The notes under the pieces are model-generated. The model made no database searches. It was given only the letters and a program-made list of their open reading frames with translations, and was not told the DNA's origin. The translations under genes and the position numbers were made by a program. Shown in pieces: positions 27,765 to 36,564 of a stretch of DNA of 64,000 nucleotides; position 1 is the first letter of the stretch; every line of letters begins with the position of its first letter. The DNA lies in NCBI RefSeq assembly GCF_900112575.1, contig NZ_FOMH01000006.1, forward strand, positions 1 to 64,000. The letters are read 5' to 3'. This DNA comes from Flavobacterium phragmitis. GTDB lineage: Bacteria > Bacteroidota > Bacteroidia > Flavobacteriales > Flavobacteriaceae.

Positions 27765-30700
27765 ATGGCACAATTCAATTTCAATAAATGGAATACAATT
27801 ATTGGTTGGTTTGCATTTGCAATCGCTTTAATTACCTACACATTAACAGTTGAACCTACAATGAGCTTTTGGGATTGCGGAGAATATATTGCTACCGCAG
27901 CCAAACTTGAAGTGGGTCACCCACCGGGAGCTCCTCTATTTCAAATGATGGGTGCATTTTTTGCAATGTTTGCAATAGATGCTCAGCATGTAGCTGTGAT
28001 GGTTAACATGATGTCTGTTTTTTCTAGCGCATTTACCATATTATTTATGTTCTGGTCTTCTTCTATGATCTTAAAAAAGATTGTAGCTCGTTTTGCCGAA
28101 ATTGATCAAAACAATTCTATTGTTATTTTAGGAAGCTCCTTTGTTGGTGCTTTAGCTTATACATTCTCTGACAGTTTCTGGTTTAATGCCGTAGAAGCCG
28201 AAGTTTATGCTATGGCATCTTTATTAATTGCATTGCTTTTCTGGCTTGGTTTACGCTGGGAACAAGACATGGACAAACCAAAAGGAAACAAATGGCTTTT
28301 GATTATTTCTTTGGTTGTCGGACTTTCTTTTGGAGTTCACTTCATGGCTCTTTTAACAATTCCTTCAATCGGATTTTTATATTATTTCAAACATTACGAA
28401 AAAGTTACCATCAAAAACTTTATCATTGCCAATGTAGTAGTTATCGGAATCTTATTGTTTATCTTTAAATTACTTCTTCCATTAACTATGGCTTTTTTCG
28501 GAAAAACCGAAATTTTCATGGTAAACAGCATGGGACTTCCATTTAACTCAGGAACTATATTTGTAGCTTTATTATTTGTAGCTTTCTTCTATTTTGGATT
28601 AAAATTCACCAAACAAAAAGGATTAATATTTTACAACACTATTATATTGTGTATTTTATTTATTTTGATTGGTTTCTCAACTTGGATAATGCTTCCAGTT
28701 CGTGCAAATGCTAATACTGTTATCAACGAAAACAAACCTTCGGATGCTACTGAGGTTTTAGCTTATTACAATCGTGAGCAATATGGTGTAAATCCATTAT
28801 TTTACGGCCCACAGTATACTGAACTTTTTGCTGGTCTTGATGCTAAAACTCCATATTTAGACAAAAAACCAAACTACGAAAGAGATTATAAAACCGGTAA
28901 ATACGTTATTACCAATAATTATAAAAATGCCGAACAAAATTCTGATGACAACCAGAAAGCAGTTCTGCCAAGAATGTGGAGCACAGAAACTGCTCATATT
29001 CAAAACTATATCAACTTTACCAATCCTCCTAAATTCAGAATTGATCCAAATCACAGTTATGATGAAGATTTAGCCGAATATGGGATTGACGCAAGCCAAT
29101 TGAGCGAAGACGAATACAACAAAGCAACGGCTCAATTACGCAATGAAGTTGAAAAAACGGTTTCAGAATTCAGACATGCCTACGCTCAAAAACAAATTGA
29201 CAATGAAGGATATGTGAAATTCCTAAGAAGCTACGGCAAATATCTCTTGGTTGAAAAACCAACTACAGCTGACAACTTCAGTTTTATGTTCGAGTATCAA
29301 TTTGGATACATGTACTGGAGATATTTGATGTGGAACTTTGTTGGACGCCAAAATGATATTCAAGGAAAATATGACAATTTAGACGGCAATTGGATTAGCG
29401 GTATCAAACCTTTAGATTCTATTCACTTAGGATCTCAAGACAATCTTCCTTCTGATGTATTAAACAATAAAGGCCGTAATGCTTATTACTTCCTTCCGTT
29501 TATTCTTGGTTTAATTGGTTTAATGTACCATGCAAACAAAGACTTAAAAAGCTTTTATGTTCTTTTGGCTTTATTCTTATTTACAGGAATTGCATTAAAA
29601 ATATATTTGAACGAAAGACCTTTTGAACCTCGTGAAAGAGATTATGCACTTGTAGGTTCCTTCTATGTTTTTGCCATCTGGATCGGATTTGGAGTTTACT
29701 CACTCTACGAAAGTTTCCAGAAATATCTAGCCCCAAAAATTGCAGGGCCTGTAATTATTGCTGGTAGTTTACTTGCAGCTCCCGTTTTAATGGCCGCTCA
29801 AAACTGGGATGATCATGACAGATCTGGAAGATATACTGCTGTTGCAATGGCGAAAGCTTATTTAAGTTCTTGTGATAAAGATGCCATTTTATTTACTATT
29901 GGAGATAATGATACTTTCCCTCTTTGGTATGCACAGGAAATTGAACACTTTAGAACCGATGTCAAGATTGTAAATACAAGCTTATTTATGACAGATTGGT
30001 ACATTGATCAAATGAAAGCGAAAGCATACGAATCTGATCCGCTTCCAATTTCTTTTACACACGATCAGTATGTTGGGGATAGACTTGATTATACTGTTTA
30101 TATTCAGAAAATTGACACGCGTTGGAACATTAAAGATTTTATTGATTTTATAAAAAACCCTAAGTCAACTGTTGGATTACAAAATGGACAAACAATTCAC
30201 TTTTATCCAACTAACAAGATTAGAGTAAATGTAGATAAAGATGCCATCATTAAAAACAAAGTAGTAAACCCTAAATACAATGATTCAATTGTTCCATATT
30301 TAGACATTAACATCAAAGGAAGCGCGTTATACAAAAACCGTTTAATGATGCTTGATATCTTAGCGAATAACAATTGGAAAAGACCAATTTATTTCAGTGG
30401 TGGTGCTTTTGATGATGAAGATTACTTGTGGTTGAAAGACTATCTGCAATTGGATGGAATGGTTTATAAATTAGTTCCAATAAAAAACACCCCTTCTAAA
30501 GATGGAGGGCCATTAGATATGGGACAAATTGATGCAGATAAAATGTATGATATTGTTATGAAATGGGATTGGGGAAATAGTAATGGAAATATTTACCACG
30601 ATCCTGAAACAAGAAGAAATAGTATTACATACCGCACTAATCTTTCTAGATTAATGTATCAGCTTATTAAAGAAGGTAAGATTGACAAAGCTAAAAACGT

Positions 30701-31043
30701 AATTAATTTAGCGATTACCCAAATGCCTTTGGATAAATATGGATATTATTCTCTAGTGGAAGCTTTTGGTGACGGATATTATAAAGTAGGAGAAAAAGCA
30801 AAAGCGCAAGATCTCCTAAACAAACTGGTTCAGAAGTATAAAGAAAACTTAAATTATTATGCTACGTTGACTCCTTCTGACCAAACTGATTTAGCAGTAG
30901 ATATTATTACAGATATTGAGCGTTACAGAAGTTTATTACACGTAATGCAGGACAATAAAGACACTGTTTTCTACAATCAACACAAAACAACATTTAACAC
31001 TTATGTAAATGTTTTTGAGCGTTTTGGACGTGAAAAAGAGTAA
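27765..31043 (+). CDS. DUF2723 multi-pass membrane protein (glycosyltransferase family 117-like)
   Basis: This 1092-residue protein starts with the DUF2723 domain, MSFWDCGEYIATAAKLEVGH in residues 30-50, the acidic loop expected of a GT-C-fold glycosyltransferase acting on lipid-linked sugars. About ten transmembrane helices lie in residues 10-330 and again around 570-680. The C-terminal 400 residues are soluble and extracytoplasmic, with a helical repeat-like end. Family members in Bacteroidetes are annotated as glycosyltransferase family 117; the acceptor is unknown. It is a single gene ended by a hairpin at 31072-31110. No unusual composition. Confidence 0.9.
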   Translation: MAQFNFNKWNTIIGWFAFAIALITYTLTVEPTMSFWDCGEYIATAAKLEVGHPPGAPLFQMMGAFFAMFAIDAQHVAVMVNMMSVFSSAFTILFMFWSSSMILKKIVARFAEIDQNNSIVILGSSFVGALAYTFSDSFWFNAVEAEVYAMASLLIALLFWLGLRWEQDMDKPKGNKWLLIISLVVGLSFGVHFMALLTIPSIGFLYYFKHYEKVTIKNFIIANVVVIGILLFIFKLLLPLTMAFFGKTEIFMVNSMGLPFNSGTIFVALLFVAFFYFGLKFTKQKGLIFYNTIILCILFILIGFSTWIMLPVRANANTVINENKPSDATEVLAYYNREQYGVNPLFYGPQYTELFAGLDAKTPYLDKKPNYERDYKTGKYVITNNYKNAEQNSDDNQKAVLPRMWSTETAHIQNYINFTNPPKFRIDPNHSYDEDLAEYGIDASQLSEDEYNKATAQLRNEVEKTVSEFRHAYAQKQIDNEGYVKFLRSYGKYLLVEKPTTADNFSFMFEYQFGYMYWRYLMWNFVGRQNDIQGKYDNLDGNWISGIKPLDSIHLGSQDNLPSDVLNNKGRNAYYFLPFILGLIGLMYHANKDLKSFYVLLALFLFTGIALKIYLNERPFEPRERDYALVGSFYVFAIWIGFGVYSLYESFQKYLAPKIAGPVIIAGSLLAAPVLMAAQNWDDHDRSGRYTAVAMAKAYLSSCDKDAILFTIGDNDTFPLWYAQEIEHFRTDVKIVNTSLFMTDWYIDQMKAKAYESDPLPISFTHDQYVGDRLDYTVYIQKIDTRWNIKDFIDFIKNPKSTVGLQNGQTIHFYPTNKIRVNVDKDAIIKNKVVNPKYNDSIVPYLDINIKGSALYKNRLMMLDILANNNWKRPIYFSGGAFDDEDYLWLKDYLQLDGMVYKLVPIKNTPSKDGGPLDMGQIDADKMYDIVMKWDWGNSNGNIYHDPETRRNSITYRTNLSRLMYQLIKEGKIDKAKNVINLAITQMPLDKYGYYSLVEAFGDGYYKVGEKAKAQDLLNKLVQKYKENLNYYATLTPSDQTDLAVDIITDIERYRSLLHVMQDNKDTVFYNQHKTTFNTYVNVFERFGREKE

Positions 31044-31071
31044 TTAATATACGAAAATCTTAACAATTAAA

Positions 31072-31110
31072 AAAATGCAGCACTGTTTGATAAATAGCGC
31101 TGCATTTTTT
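31072..31110 (+). terminator. Terminator of the DUF2723 gene
   Basis: AAAATGCAGC (31072-31081) pairs with GCTGCATTTT (31099-31108) across a 17-base loop, and T follow. Confidence 0.75.
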
Positions 31111-31140
31111 ATTTTTACATACATGTAAATTCAATTCAAG

Positions 31141-31782
31141 ATGAGCTTTTATTGGGTAAAAACTAATTCATTTATTAAAACGGTGTTTTCTAAATATTGC
31201 TGGGACATTCCTAACAATGAAAAGAAAATATACCTAACATTTGATGATGGCCCTACTCCAGAAATTACTGACTGGGTTTTATCTGAATTGAAAAAGTTTG
31301 ATGCAAAAGCTACTTTTTTCTGCATCGGAAAAAACATCAAAGCCAATTTAGCCTTATTTGAAAAGTTAATTACTGACGGACATTCTATTGGCAACCACAC
31401 CATGAATCATGTCAACGGATGGAAAATTCACACTAACGAATACATCGAAAATGTAAAAAACTGTGCTGAAATTTTAGGCGAACAAGAAAAAGCTCCTCAC
31501 CGTTTATTATTTCGCCCTCCTTACGGGAAAATTAAAAAAGCGCAATCTAAAATTCTAAGAAGTTTAGGTTACAAAATTGTAATGTGGGATGTTTTAAGCG
31601 CAGATTTCGACCAAAACATTACGCCTGAAAAATGTCTCGAAAACGTAACAAAGAATGTAAAATCTGGAAGCGTGATTGTTTTTCATGACAGTATAAAAGC
31701 TTCTCCTAATTTGAGATTTGCTTTACCTAGAACACTGCATTTTTTAAAAGAAAACGGATATAAGTTTGATATTATCCATTAG
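31141..31782 (+). CDS. Polysaccharide deacetylase family protein (NodB domain)
   Basis: This 213-residue protein is a carbohydrate esterase family 4 (NodB) enzyme that would remove acetyl groups from N-acetyl sugars. Motif 1 TFDDGP near residue 34 carries the catalytic base and a metal Asp; motif 2 HSIGNHTMNH near 82 gives the two metal His; motif 3 RPPYGK is near 122; motif 4 MWDVLSADF and motif 5 IVFHDS are also present. No clear signal peptide is seen, only a short N-terminal hydrophobic stretch, so cellular location is uncertain. It follows the DUF2723 gene and precedes a convergent thioredoxin-like gene. Confidence 0.92.
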   Translation: MSFYWVKTNSFIKTVFSKYCWDIPNNEKKIYLTFDDGPTPEITDWVLSELKKFDAKATFFCIGKNIKANLALFEKLITDGHSIGNHTMNHVNGWKIHTNEYIENVKNCAEILGEQEKAPHRLLFRPPYGKIKKAQSKILRSLGYKIVMWDVLSADFDQNITPEKCLENVTKNVKSGSVIVFHDSIKASPNLRFALPRTLHFLKENGYKFDIIH

Positions 31783-31805
31783 AGAATATCCGCAAAGGAA
31801 GTAAT

Positions 31806-32108
31806 TTATACGTTAAATTGTTCTTGAACAATTCCTATTATAGTATTCGCATCAAGTTCTCCAGATTGTCTCCAGATCATTTGTCCTTCTTTATAAATCA
31901 TTAAAGTTGGAAGTCCTTTTATACGAAGTGCTTCAGCTAATTCTTGATTTTTATCGACATCTATTTTAATTACTTTGGCCTTATCGCCAAGCGCAGCTGC
32001 AACATCCTTAATAACAGGATGCATAGAAACTGACGATTCATTCCAATCTGTGTAAAAATCAATTAACACTGGAACTTGAGCATTTATTAGTTCTCCAAAT
32101 TTTGACAT
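31806..32108 (-). CDS. Thioredoxin-fold protein lacking catalytic cysteines
   Basis: The 100-residue product follows the thioredoxin fold: VPVLIDFYTDW (residues 12-22), VIKIDVDKNQELAEAL, the cis-Pro loop KGLPTLMIYKEGQ and a C-terminal helix. At the place of the WCGPC active site it has WNESS, and the whole protein contains no cysteine. It therefore cannot act as a disulfide oxidoreductase and may be a chaperone, a binding partner or a sensor. The rest of the fold is well kept, which argues against decay. It lies between convergent deacetylase and a co-oriented metallophosphoesterase 73 bases upstream. Confidence 0.9.
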   Translation of the reverse strand: MSKFGELINAQVPVLIDFYTDWNESSVSMHPVIKDVAAALGDKAKVIKIDVDKNQELAEALRIKGLPTLMIYKEGQMIWRQSGELDANTIIGIVQEQFNV

Positions 32109-32181
32109 AAAACCAAAAAATTAAGTTTTTTAAATCTATTAAAAGAAATAAATATAATACAAATTTAGCATTTTTAACGAA

Positions 32182-33417
32182 TTAAGCGACATTACGGCCT
32201 TTTTTTAGTTCAATGACTGTTATTTCCGGCATAATACCAACTCGCCCCGGATAGGCATGAAAACCAAAGCCACGGTTAACATAAACGTATCTTCCGACGT
32301 TTTCGTATAAACCTGCCCACTGTTTGTAAATATACTGTGCCAAGCTCCATTTGAAATATCCTGGAATTTCGATTCCGAATTGCATTCCGTGTGTATGGCC
32401 AGCAAAAGTCAAATGAAAGTTCTTTGGATGATCTTTAATTTCGGCATCCCAATGACTTGGATCATGACTCATTAAAACTTTAAAATCGTCCTTATGCACA
32501 TTTTCAGAAGCTTTATTCAAATCTCCAGCTTTTTTAAAATTCACTCCCCAGTTTTCTACTCCGATAAGCGCAATTTTGTCATCGCCTTTTTGGATATAAG
32601 TGTGCTCATTTAACATAAGCTTAAAACCAATCTGACCGTACAGTTTTTTAATAGCCCGAAAGTTTTCATCTTTTTCCTTTTCCGAAGGCCAGGTAACATA
32701 CTCTCCGTAATCATGATTACCTAAAACAGCAAACTTTCCGTATTTATAATCTTTAATACGATTGAACGTTTCCAGCCATGGATGCATTTCTTTTGCATGA
32801 GTATTTACAATATCACCCGTAAACAAGATTATATCCGATTCCTGTTGATTGATTAAATCGATAGCATAATTTATTTTCTCAGGGTTATCAAAACTACCGC
32901 TGTGAACATCTGAAATCTGAGTGATTTTAAAACCATCAAAAGCATCTGGAAGATCTGGGAAAAACACAGTCTGTTTAATTACTTTGAAATTGTATTTACC
33001 TTCAAATATTCCATAAATTATAGACAGGAAAGGAATTGCTGCTAATCCTAACGCAATCTGACTTACAAATTTTCGCCTATCTGGCATCATTTCTTTTCTT
33101 GGAGCGTTGTAAACAAAATAGTTCACAATACTAGCTCCAATTCTAAAAATATCTTCACCAAACATTATCAGTGTAAGTACAATTTTAGGAACATAAATTG
33201 TCAACATCAAACCAGTCGTAAACATAAATTGTCTGGTCTGACCAACTGAACGATCTATTTGAGAAAAAGAATATATGATAAAAATTAAAAGCAATGCACT
33301 TATAACCTGATAGCTTATTAAAGCCCATCTTATTTTGATTAAAGTTCGAAAAGCCTGATAAGAATAGAACTCAATAAATAAGAAAAGAGCGCATAGAATT
33401 ACAAAACGAAGGATCAT
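32182..33417 (-). CDS. Membrane-anchored calcineurin-like metallophosphoesterase
   Basis: This 411-residue protein has three or four transmembrane helices in residues 1-135 and then a metallophosphatase domain. Metal-binding motifs are ISDVHSG near 170, LFTGDIVN near 200, VLGNHDYGE near 232 and AGHTHGMQFG near 340, all intact. A basic motif before the last transmembrane helix resembles the YkuE/YaeI group of predicted lipid or phosphodiester hydrolases. Substrate is unknown. It is a single gene on the minus strand. Confidence 0.92.
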   Translation of the reverse strand: MILRFVILCALFLFIEFYSYQAFRTLIKIRWALISYQVISALLLIFIIYSFSQIDRSVGQTRQFMFTTGLMLTIYVPKIVLTLIMFGEDIFRIGASIVNYFVYNAPRKEMMPDRRKFVSQIALGLAAIPFLSIIYGIFEGKYNFKVIKQTVFFPDLPDAFDGFKITQISDVHSGSFDNPEKINYAIDLINQQESDIILFTGDIVNTHAKEMHPWLETFNRIKDYKYGKFAVLGNHDYGEYVTWPSEKEKDENFRAIKKLYGQIGFKLMLNEHTYIQKGDDKIALIGVENWGVNFKKAGDLNKASENVHKDDFKVLMSHDPSHWDAEIKDHPKNFHLTFAGHTHGMQFGIEIPGYFKWSLAQYIYKQWAGLYENVGRYVYVNRGFGFHAYPGRVGIMPEITVIELKKGRNVA

Positions 33418-33496
33418 TTGTTATAGTTTTAAGCAAAGTAACAAAGAATGAAAATTTTATTTCTTTTTATTATAAAAAATTTAACGCTGTAAAATA

Positions 33497-33529
33497 TAAA
33501 AAAAGCTGAAAGAGGACTCTTTCAGCTTT
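33497..33529 (-). terminator. Terminator after the 64-residue basic secreted peptide
   Basis: AAAGCTGAAAGAG (33502-33514) and CTCTTTCAGCTTT (33517-33529) form a near-perfect hairpin with a T run on the minus strand, about 50 bases after the stop at 33578. Confidence 0.85.
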
Positions 33530-33577
33530 AACCTACCAACCTTTTAAAACTATTTAATTCTACAACTTAATGTTGTT

Positions 33578-33772
33578 TTATTTTGCTTTTGGAGCTTCTG
33601 TTTTCACAGCTGCTTCTGCTTTTTTATCGCCTTTGGCTTTTTTATTTCCTTTTTTATCGTGTTTAGCGACTTTTACTTCTTTTGATTGAGCTGGTGCTGC
33701 TGGAGTTGTTTGAGCGTTTACCATTGAAAATGTTCCTAGAACTGCTACTGCTAAAATTGCTAATTTTTTCAT
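33578..33772 (-). CDS. Small secreted Lys-rich peptide, Asr-like (paralogue 1)
   Basis: The 64-residue product has a signal peptide (MKKLAILAVAVLGTFSMVNA, cleavage before Gln 21) and a mature part of about 44 residues dominated by Lys, Ala and Pro, with KVAKHDKKGNKKAKGDKKAE in the middle. There is no Cys and no aromatic residue in the mature part. It resembles in layout the acid-shock protein Asr of enterics, which is also a small exported basic, disordered protein; this is similarity of composition, not proven homology. It has its own promoter and operator at 33816-33851 just after the histidine kinase gene. Confidence 0.85.
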   Translation of the reverse strand: MKKLAILAVAVLGTFSMVNAQTTPAAPAQSKEVKVAKHDKKGNKKAKGDKKAEAAVKTEAPKAK

Positions 33773-33815
33773 GACTTTAAATTTTATGATTATTATTGTT
33801 TCATTATTTATAAGT

Positions 33816-33851
33816 CAAAGATAGAATCGTAAAATGAAGACAAAATGAAGA
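33816..33851 (-). promoter_or_regulatory. Promoter with two TCTTCAT boxes upstream of paralogue 1
   Basis: On the minus strand TCTTCAT (33845-33851), 4 bases, TCTTCAT (33834-33840), 10 bases, TATCTTTG (33816-33823). The box period is 11 bp, as for OmpR/PhoB regulators, and the boxes take the place of the -33 TTTG. The identical layout occurs at 36565-36600. Confidence 0.75.
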
Positions 33852-33877
33852 TAAAGCCTTACAAATAAATTTAACTT

Positions 33878-35206
33878 TTAATTAGCTTTTTCAAACAACA
33901 AAGTAAAAGTTGTTCCAACATTCAAAACAGATTCAACCTTAATTTGCACATGATGAAATGAGGCAATACTTTGAGCAATTGCAAGTCCCAATCCCTGCCC
34001 TTCCTGATCTGAACTGATTCGGGCAAATCGGCTGAATATTCTTTCGAGCTGTGATTCATCCATTCCTATTCCAGAATCTTTTACTGAAATAAAATATTGT
34101 TCTTCCGTAAAACCATCTTCGATAATAATATCCCCATTGGGTTTATTGTATTTTATGGCATTGGTTACCAAATTATAAATCAGAATATGAATTAAAGTTT
34201 TATTCCCTGTAAAAATAAAGTGCTCCTGCATTGTATTCACAAACCGAATTTCTCTATCCTCGATACGGTCCTCAAGATCTTCCTGTACATCTAAAACTAC
34301 TTCGCGAAGATTTATTTCTTCATTTGCTTCATATTGATTATTGTCAATTCTAGAAATAAGCAATAAATTATTGATGATTTTTTTCAGCATATCCAATGTC
34401 TTTAATGATCCTGCAATTTTATCGACTGCGTTATCATCTAAAGATTCGTTCTGCAATAAATTTTCCAACTTGTTTTTAAGGAGTGCAATTGGCGTTAGCA
34501 ATTCGTGTGAAACATTAGAAATAAACTGTTTTTCTTTTTTAAAAACTTCTACAATACGATCCATCATTTGATTTAAAACAAAATCGAGTTCTCTAAAATC
34601 TCTCGAAGCTGCTTTGATTGGCGTATGATCAAAAGTTTCTGGTTCGTTAACACGCCTAATTTTTGTATCGATAATTTTATAGAAAGGTTTAAGAAGATAT
34701 TCTATATAAAAGGTGTCTGCCAAAAATGTAATGAGTAGAATGACAACAAAAACAATCAATATAAAAAATCGAATCACAAAAGTTAAGTCGTTGACTTCGC
34801 TCAAACTGCTTCCAATTTCCAGTTGATAATCTTCTCCTTCGTAAGTAAAATGATGCTGTAGAATTCGATATTCATTTTCCTCACCTTCAATTACACGATT
34901 TTCATTGCTAAAAGTTGTTTTCTTCTGCTGTAGATTTATTGGAACACGCGAAAGCACTAAAAATTCACTGTGAAGTGTAGAGAACTCAGAGAAAGCCTCT
35001 GTTGAGTCATCTGGATTTTCCAGAAACTCATTAATTTCTTCTGGATTTAAATGTTCAATAAATTTCTTCTTTTTCTCCAGAAGACTATTATTAATATGAT
35101 GATAAACCACATTTTTCACCAAAATAGGAAGCATCAGCCATAAAATTAAAATCACCAACAATCTTGTCAGTGCATTAAAAATGGCTAATTGATGTTTTAT
35201 TTTCAC
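33878..35206 (-). CDS. Sensor histidine kinase of a two-component system
   Basis: The 442-residue kinase starts with GTG at 35206 and has two transmembrane helices (about residues 10-32 and 160-182) around a periplasmic sensor domain rich in Glu and Asn. A HAMP-like linker follows. The dimerisation/phosphoacceptor helix has FISNVSHELLTPIALLKNKL with the phosphorylated His near residue 243, then the ATPase domain with N box (YNLVTNAIKYN), DSGIGMD and GQGLGLAIAQSI. It lies 9 bases after the regulator gene and is the last gene of that pair. The acidic sensor domain could respond to cations or polycationic peptides; this is inference. Confidence 0.93.
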   Translation of the reverse strand: MKIKHQLAIFNALTRLLVILILWLMLPILVKNVVYHHINNSLLEKKKKFIEHLNPEEINEFLENPDDSTEAFSEFSTLHSEFLVLSRVPINLQQKKTTFSNENRVIEGEENEYRILQHHFTYEGEDYQLEIGSSLSEVNDLTFVIRFFILIVFVVILLITFLADTFYIEYLLKPFYKIIDTKIRRVNEPETFDHTPIKAASRDFRELDFVLNQMMDRIVEVFKKEKQFISNVSHELLTPIALLKNKLENLLQNESLDDNAVDKIAGSLKTLDMLKKIINNLLLISRIDNNQYEANEEINLREVVLDVQEDLEDRIEDREIRFVNTMQEHFIFTGNKTLIHILIYNLVTNAIKYNKPNGDIIIEDGFTEEQYFISVKDSGIGMDESQLERIFSRFARISSDQEGQGLGLAIAQSIASFHHVQIKVESVLNVGTTFTLLFEKAN

Positions 35207-35215
35207 AGGAATACT

Positions 35216-35890
35216 TTATTCGTTTATACGATAACCTACATTTCGAACCGTTTCAAACCAATCGATCGGCGCATGTTTGTCCAGTTTTTTTCGGAGATTT
35301 CGAACATGAACGTCAATAAAATTAGAATCAGAATTGACTTCCAGAATATCTCCCCAAATATGTTCTGTAAGCTGTAAACGCGTTATGACTCGATTTTTAT
35401 TCAAAACTAGATATTGAAAAATATCAAACTCTTTCTTCGTCAAGTTAATCGGATTATCATTAAAACTCACTTTATAATCCTGAAGTTGCAAAACAAAACC
35501 ATTGATAGTAAGATTGTTTAAAGTAAAACCGTGAATTCTTCTAATCACAGCAAACAATCTTGCGCTGAGTTCTGTCAACGCAAAAGGTTTTGTCAAATAA
35601 TCATCGGCACCTAAATGCAAACCATTAATCCTGTCATCTAGTTCGCCTCTTGCTGTTAAAACAATAACTGCCATTTTTGATTTTGTTTTTCTAACGGTCT
35701 GCAAGACCTCAAAACCATCTCCGTCCGGAAGCCCTAAGTCCAAAAGCATGGCATCATAATCATTGCTTCCAAATTCCTCTAAAGCATCGGCACACGTATG
35801 CGTAATCTTACAGATGTAACCTGCATTACACAAAAAATCATAAACTTCTACCGCAAGTTCCCGATTATCTTCAACAATCAAAATATTCAT
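35216..35890 (-). CDS. OmpR/PhoB-family response regulator
   Basis: The 224-residue regulator has a receiver domain (1-118) with the acidic pair VEDN near the start, the phosphoacceptor Asp in MLLDLGLPDGDG near residue 51, and the conserved Lys in DYLTKPFAL near 101. The C-terminal winged-helix domain (about 128-222) ends in RNVGYRI. This family binds tandem direct repeats with an 11-bp period, exactly the arrangement seen upstream of two neighbouring peptide genes. It precedes the kinase gene by 9 bases. Confidence 0.95.
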   Translation of the reverse strand: MNILIVEDNRELAVEVYDFLCNAGYICKITHTCADALEEFGSNDYDAMLLDLGLPDGDGFEVLQTVRKTKSKMAVIVLTARGELDDRINGLHLGADDYLTKPFALTELSARLFAVIRRIHGFTLNNLTINGFVLQLQDYKVSFNDNPINLTKKEFDIFQYLVLNKNRVITRLQLTEHIWGDILEVNSDSNFIDVHVRNLRKKLDKHAPIDWFETVRNVGYRINE

Positions 35891-35965
35891 AAAAATATAC
35901 TTAAGCGTAATTAAAATTAATCATTTAAAAAGTAGAAAAGTCTGCATTCTTAAAACATTAACGCA

Positions 35966-35995
35966 AAAAGCTGATAAATTTCTTCATCAGCTTTT
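35966..35995 (-). terminator. Terminator after paralogue 2
   Basis: AAAAGCTGAT (35966-35975) and ATCAGCTTTT (35986-35995) form a perfect 10-bp hairpin, with a T run on the minus strand. It separates the peptide genes from the two-component genes. Confidence 0.8.
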
Positions 35996-36069
35996 CTCAA
36001 TCGCATTAATAATCATTATTCCTGTTTTGTCTCCGTTACAATGCTTCGAAAACAAAACCTGAACAATTT

Positions 36070-36252
36070 TTATTTTTTTGCGCTTGCAGATTCTTCTTTT
36101 GGAGCATCAGCTTTTGCTTTTTTATTTCCTTTATGATGATGTTTTGTTCCTTTTACTTCTTTTGCCGGAGCATTCTGAGCCGGAGTTGTTTGAGCATTTA
36201 CCATTACACTTGTACCTAAAATTGCTACAGCCAATAACATTAATTTTTTCAT
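36070..36252 (-). CDS. Small secreted Lys/His-rich peptide, Asr-like (paralogue 2)
   Basis: This 60-residue product has a signal peptide almost identical to paralogue 1 (MKKLMLLAVAILGTSVMVNA, then QTTPA) and a mature part with KGTKHHHKGNKKAKADAPKE. Its only promoter-like DNA is shared with paralogue 3: no TCTTCAT boxes precede it, and only 52 bases separate it from the upstream paralogue, so it is probably co-transcribed. The untranslated DNA before its ATG resembles that before paralogue 3, which shows a tandem duplication. Confidence 0.85.
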   Translation of the reverse strand: MKKLMLLAVAILGTSVMVNAQTTPAQNAPAKEVKGTKHHHKGNKKAKADAPKEESASAKK

Positions 36253-36304
36253 GATTTCTAAATTTTTAAATTAACAACCTTTTATTTCTAAAGTAGTTTA
36301 CTGC

Positions 36305-36523
36305 TTATTTTTTTACTTTAGCAGTCTCTGTTTTTGGAGCTTCACTTTTTGTTTTTAAAACTTCCTTTTTTTCTGATTTTACTTTTTTGTCAGCTTTATT
36401 TTTTGAGCGTTTTGTTGCTTTTACTTCTTTAGCAGGAGTTTCTTTTCCTGTTTTTGCGGGAAAAGCATGAACCATAACACTTGTTCCTAAAACTGCTACT
36501 AATAACATCAATAAATTTCTCAT
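36305..36523 (-). CDS. Small secreted Lys-rich peptide, Asr-like (paralogue 3)
   Basis: This 72-residue product begins MRNLLMLLVAVLGTSVMVHA and has a mature part of about 52 residues in which Lys makes up roughly 40 per cent, with the shared motif PAKEVKATKRSKNKADKKVK. No Cys is present. It is preceded by the TCTTCAT box promoter at 36565-36600. The paralogues share signal peptide and a PAKEVK segment, so they arose by duplication. Function unknown; buffering or binding of anions is suggested only by composition. Confidence 0.85.
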   Translation of the reverse strand: MRNLLMLLVAVLGTSVMVHAFPAKTGKETPAKEVKATKRSKNKADKKVKSEKKEVLKTKSEAPKTETAKVKK

Positions 36524-36564
36524 GATTTCTAAGATTTAAATTAAATACCTTTTATTTTACATTT

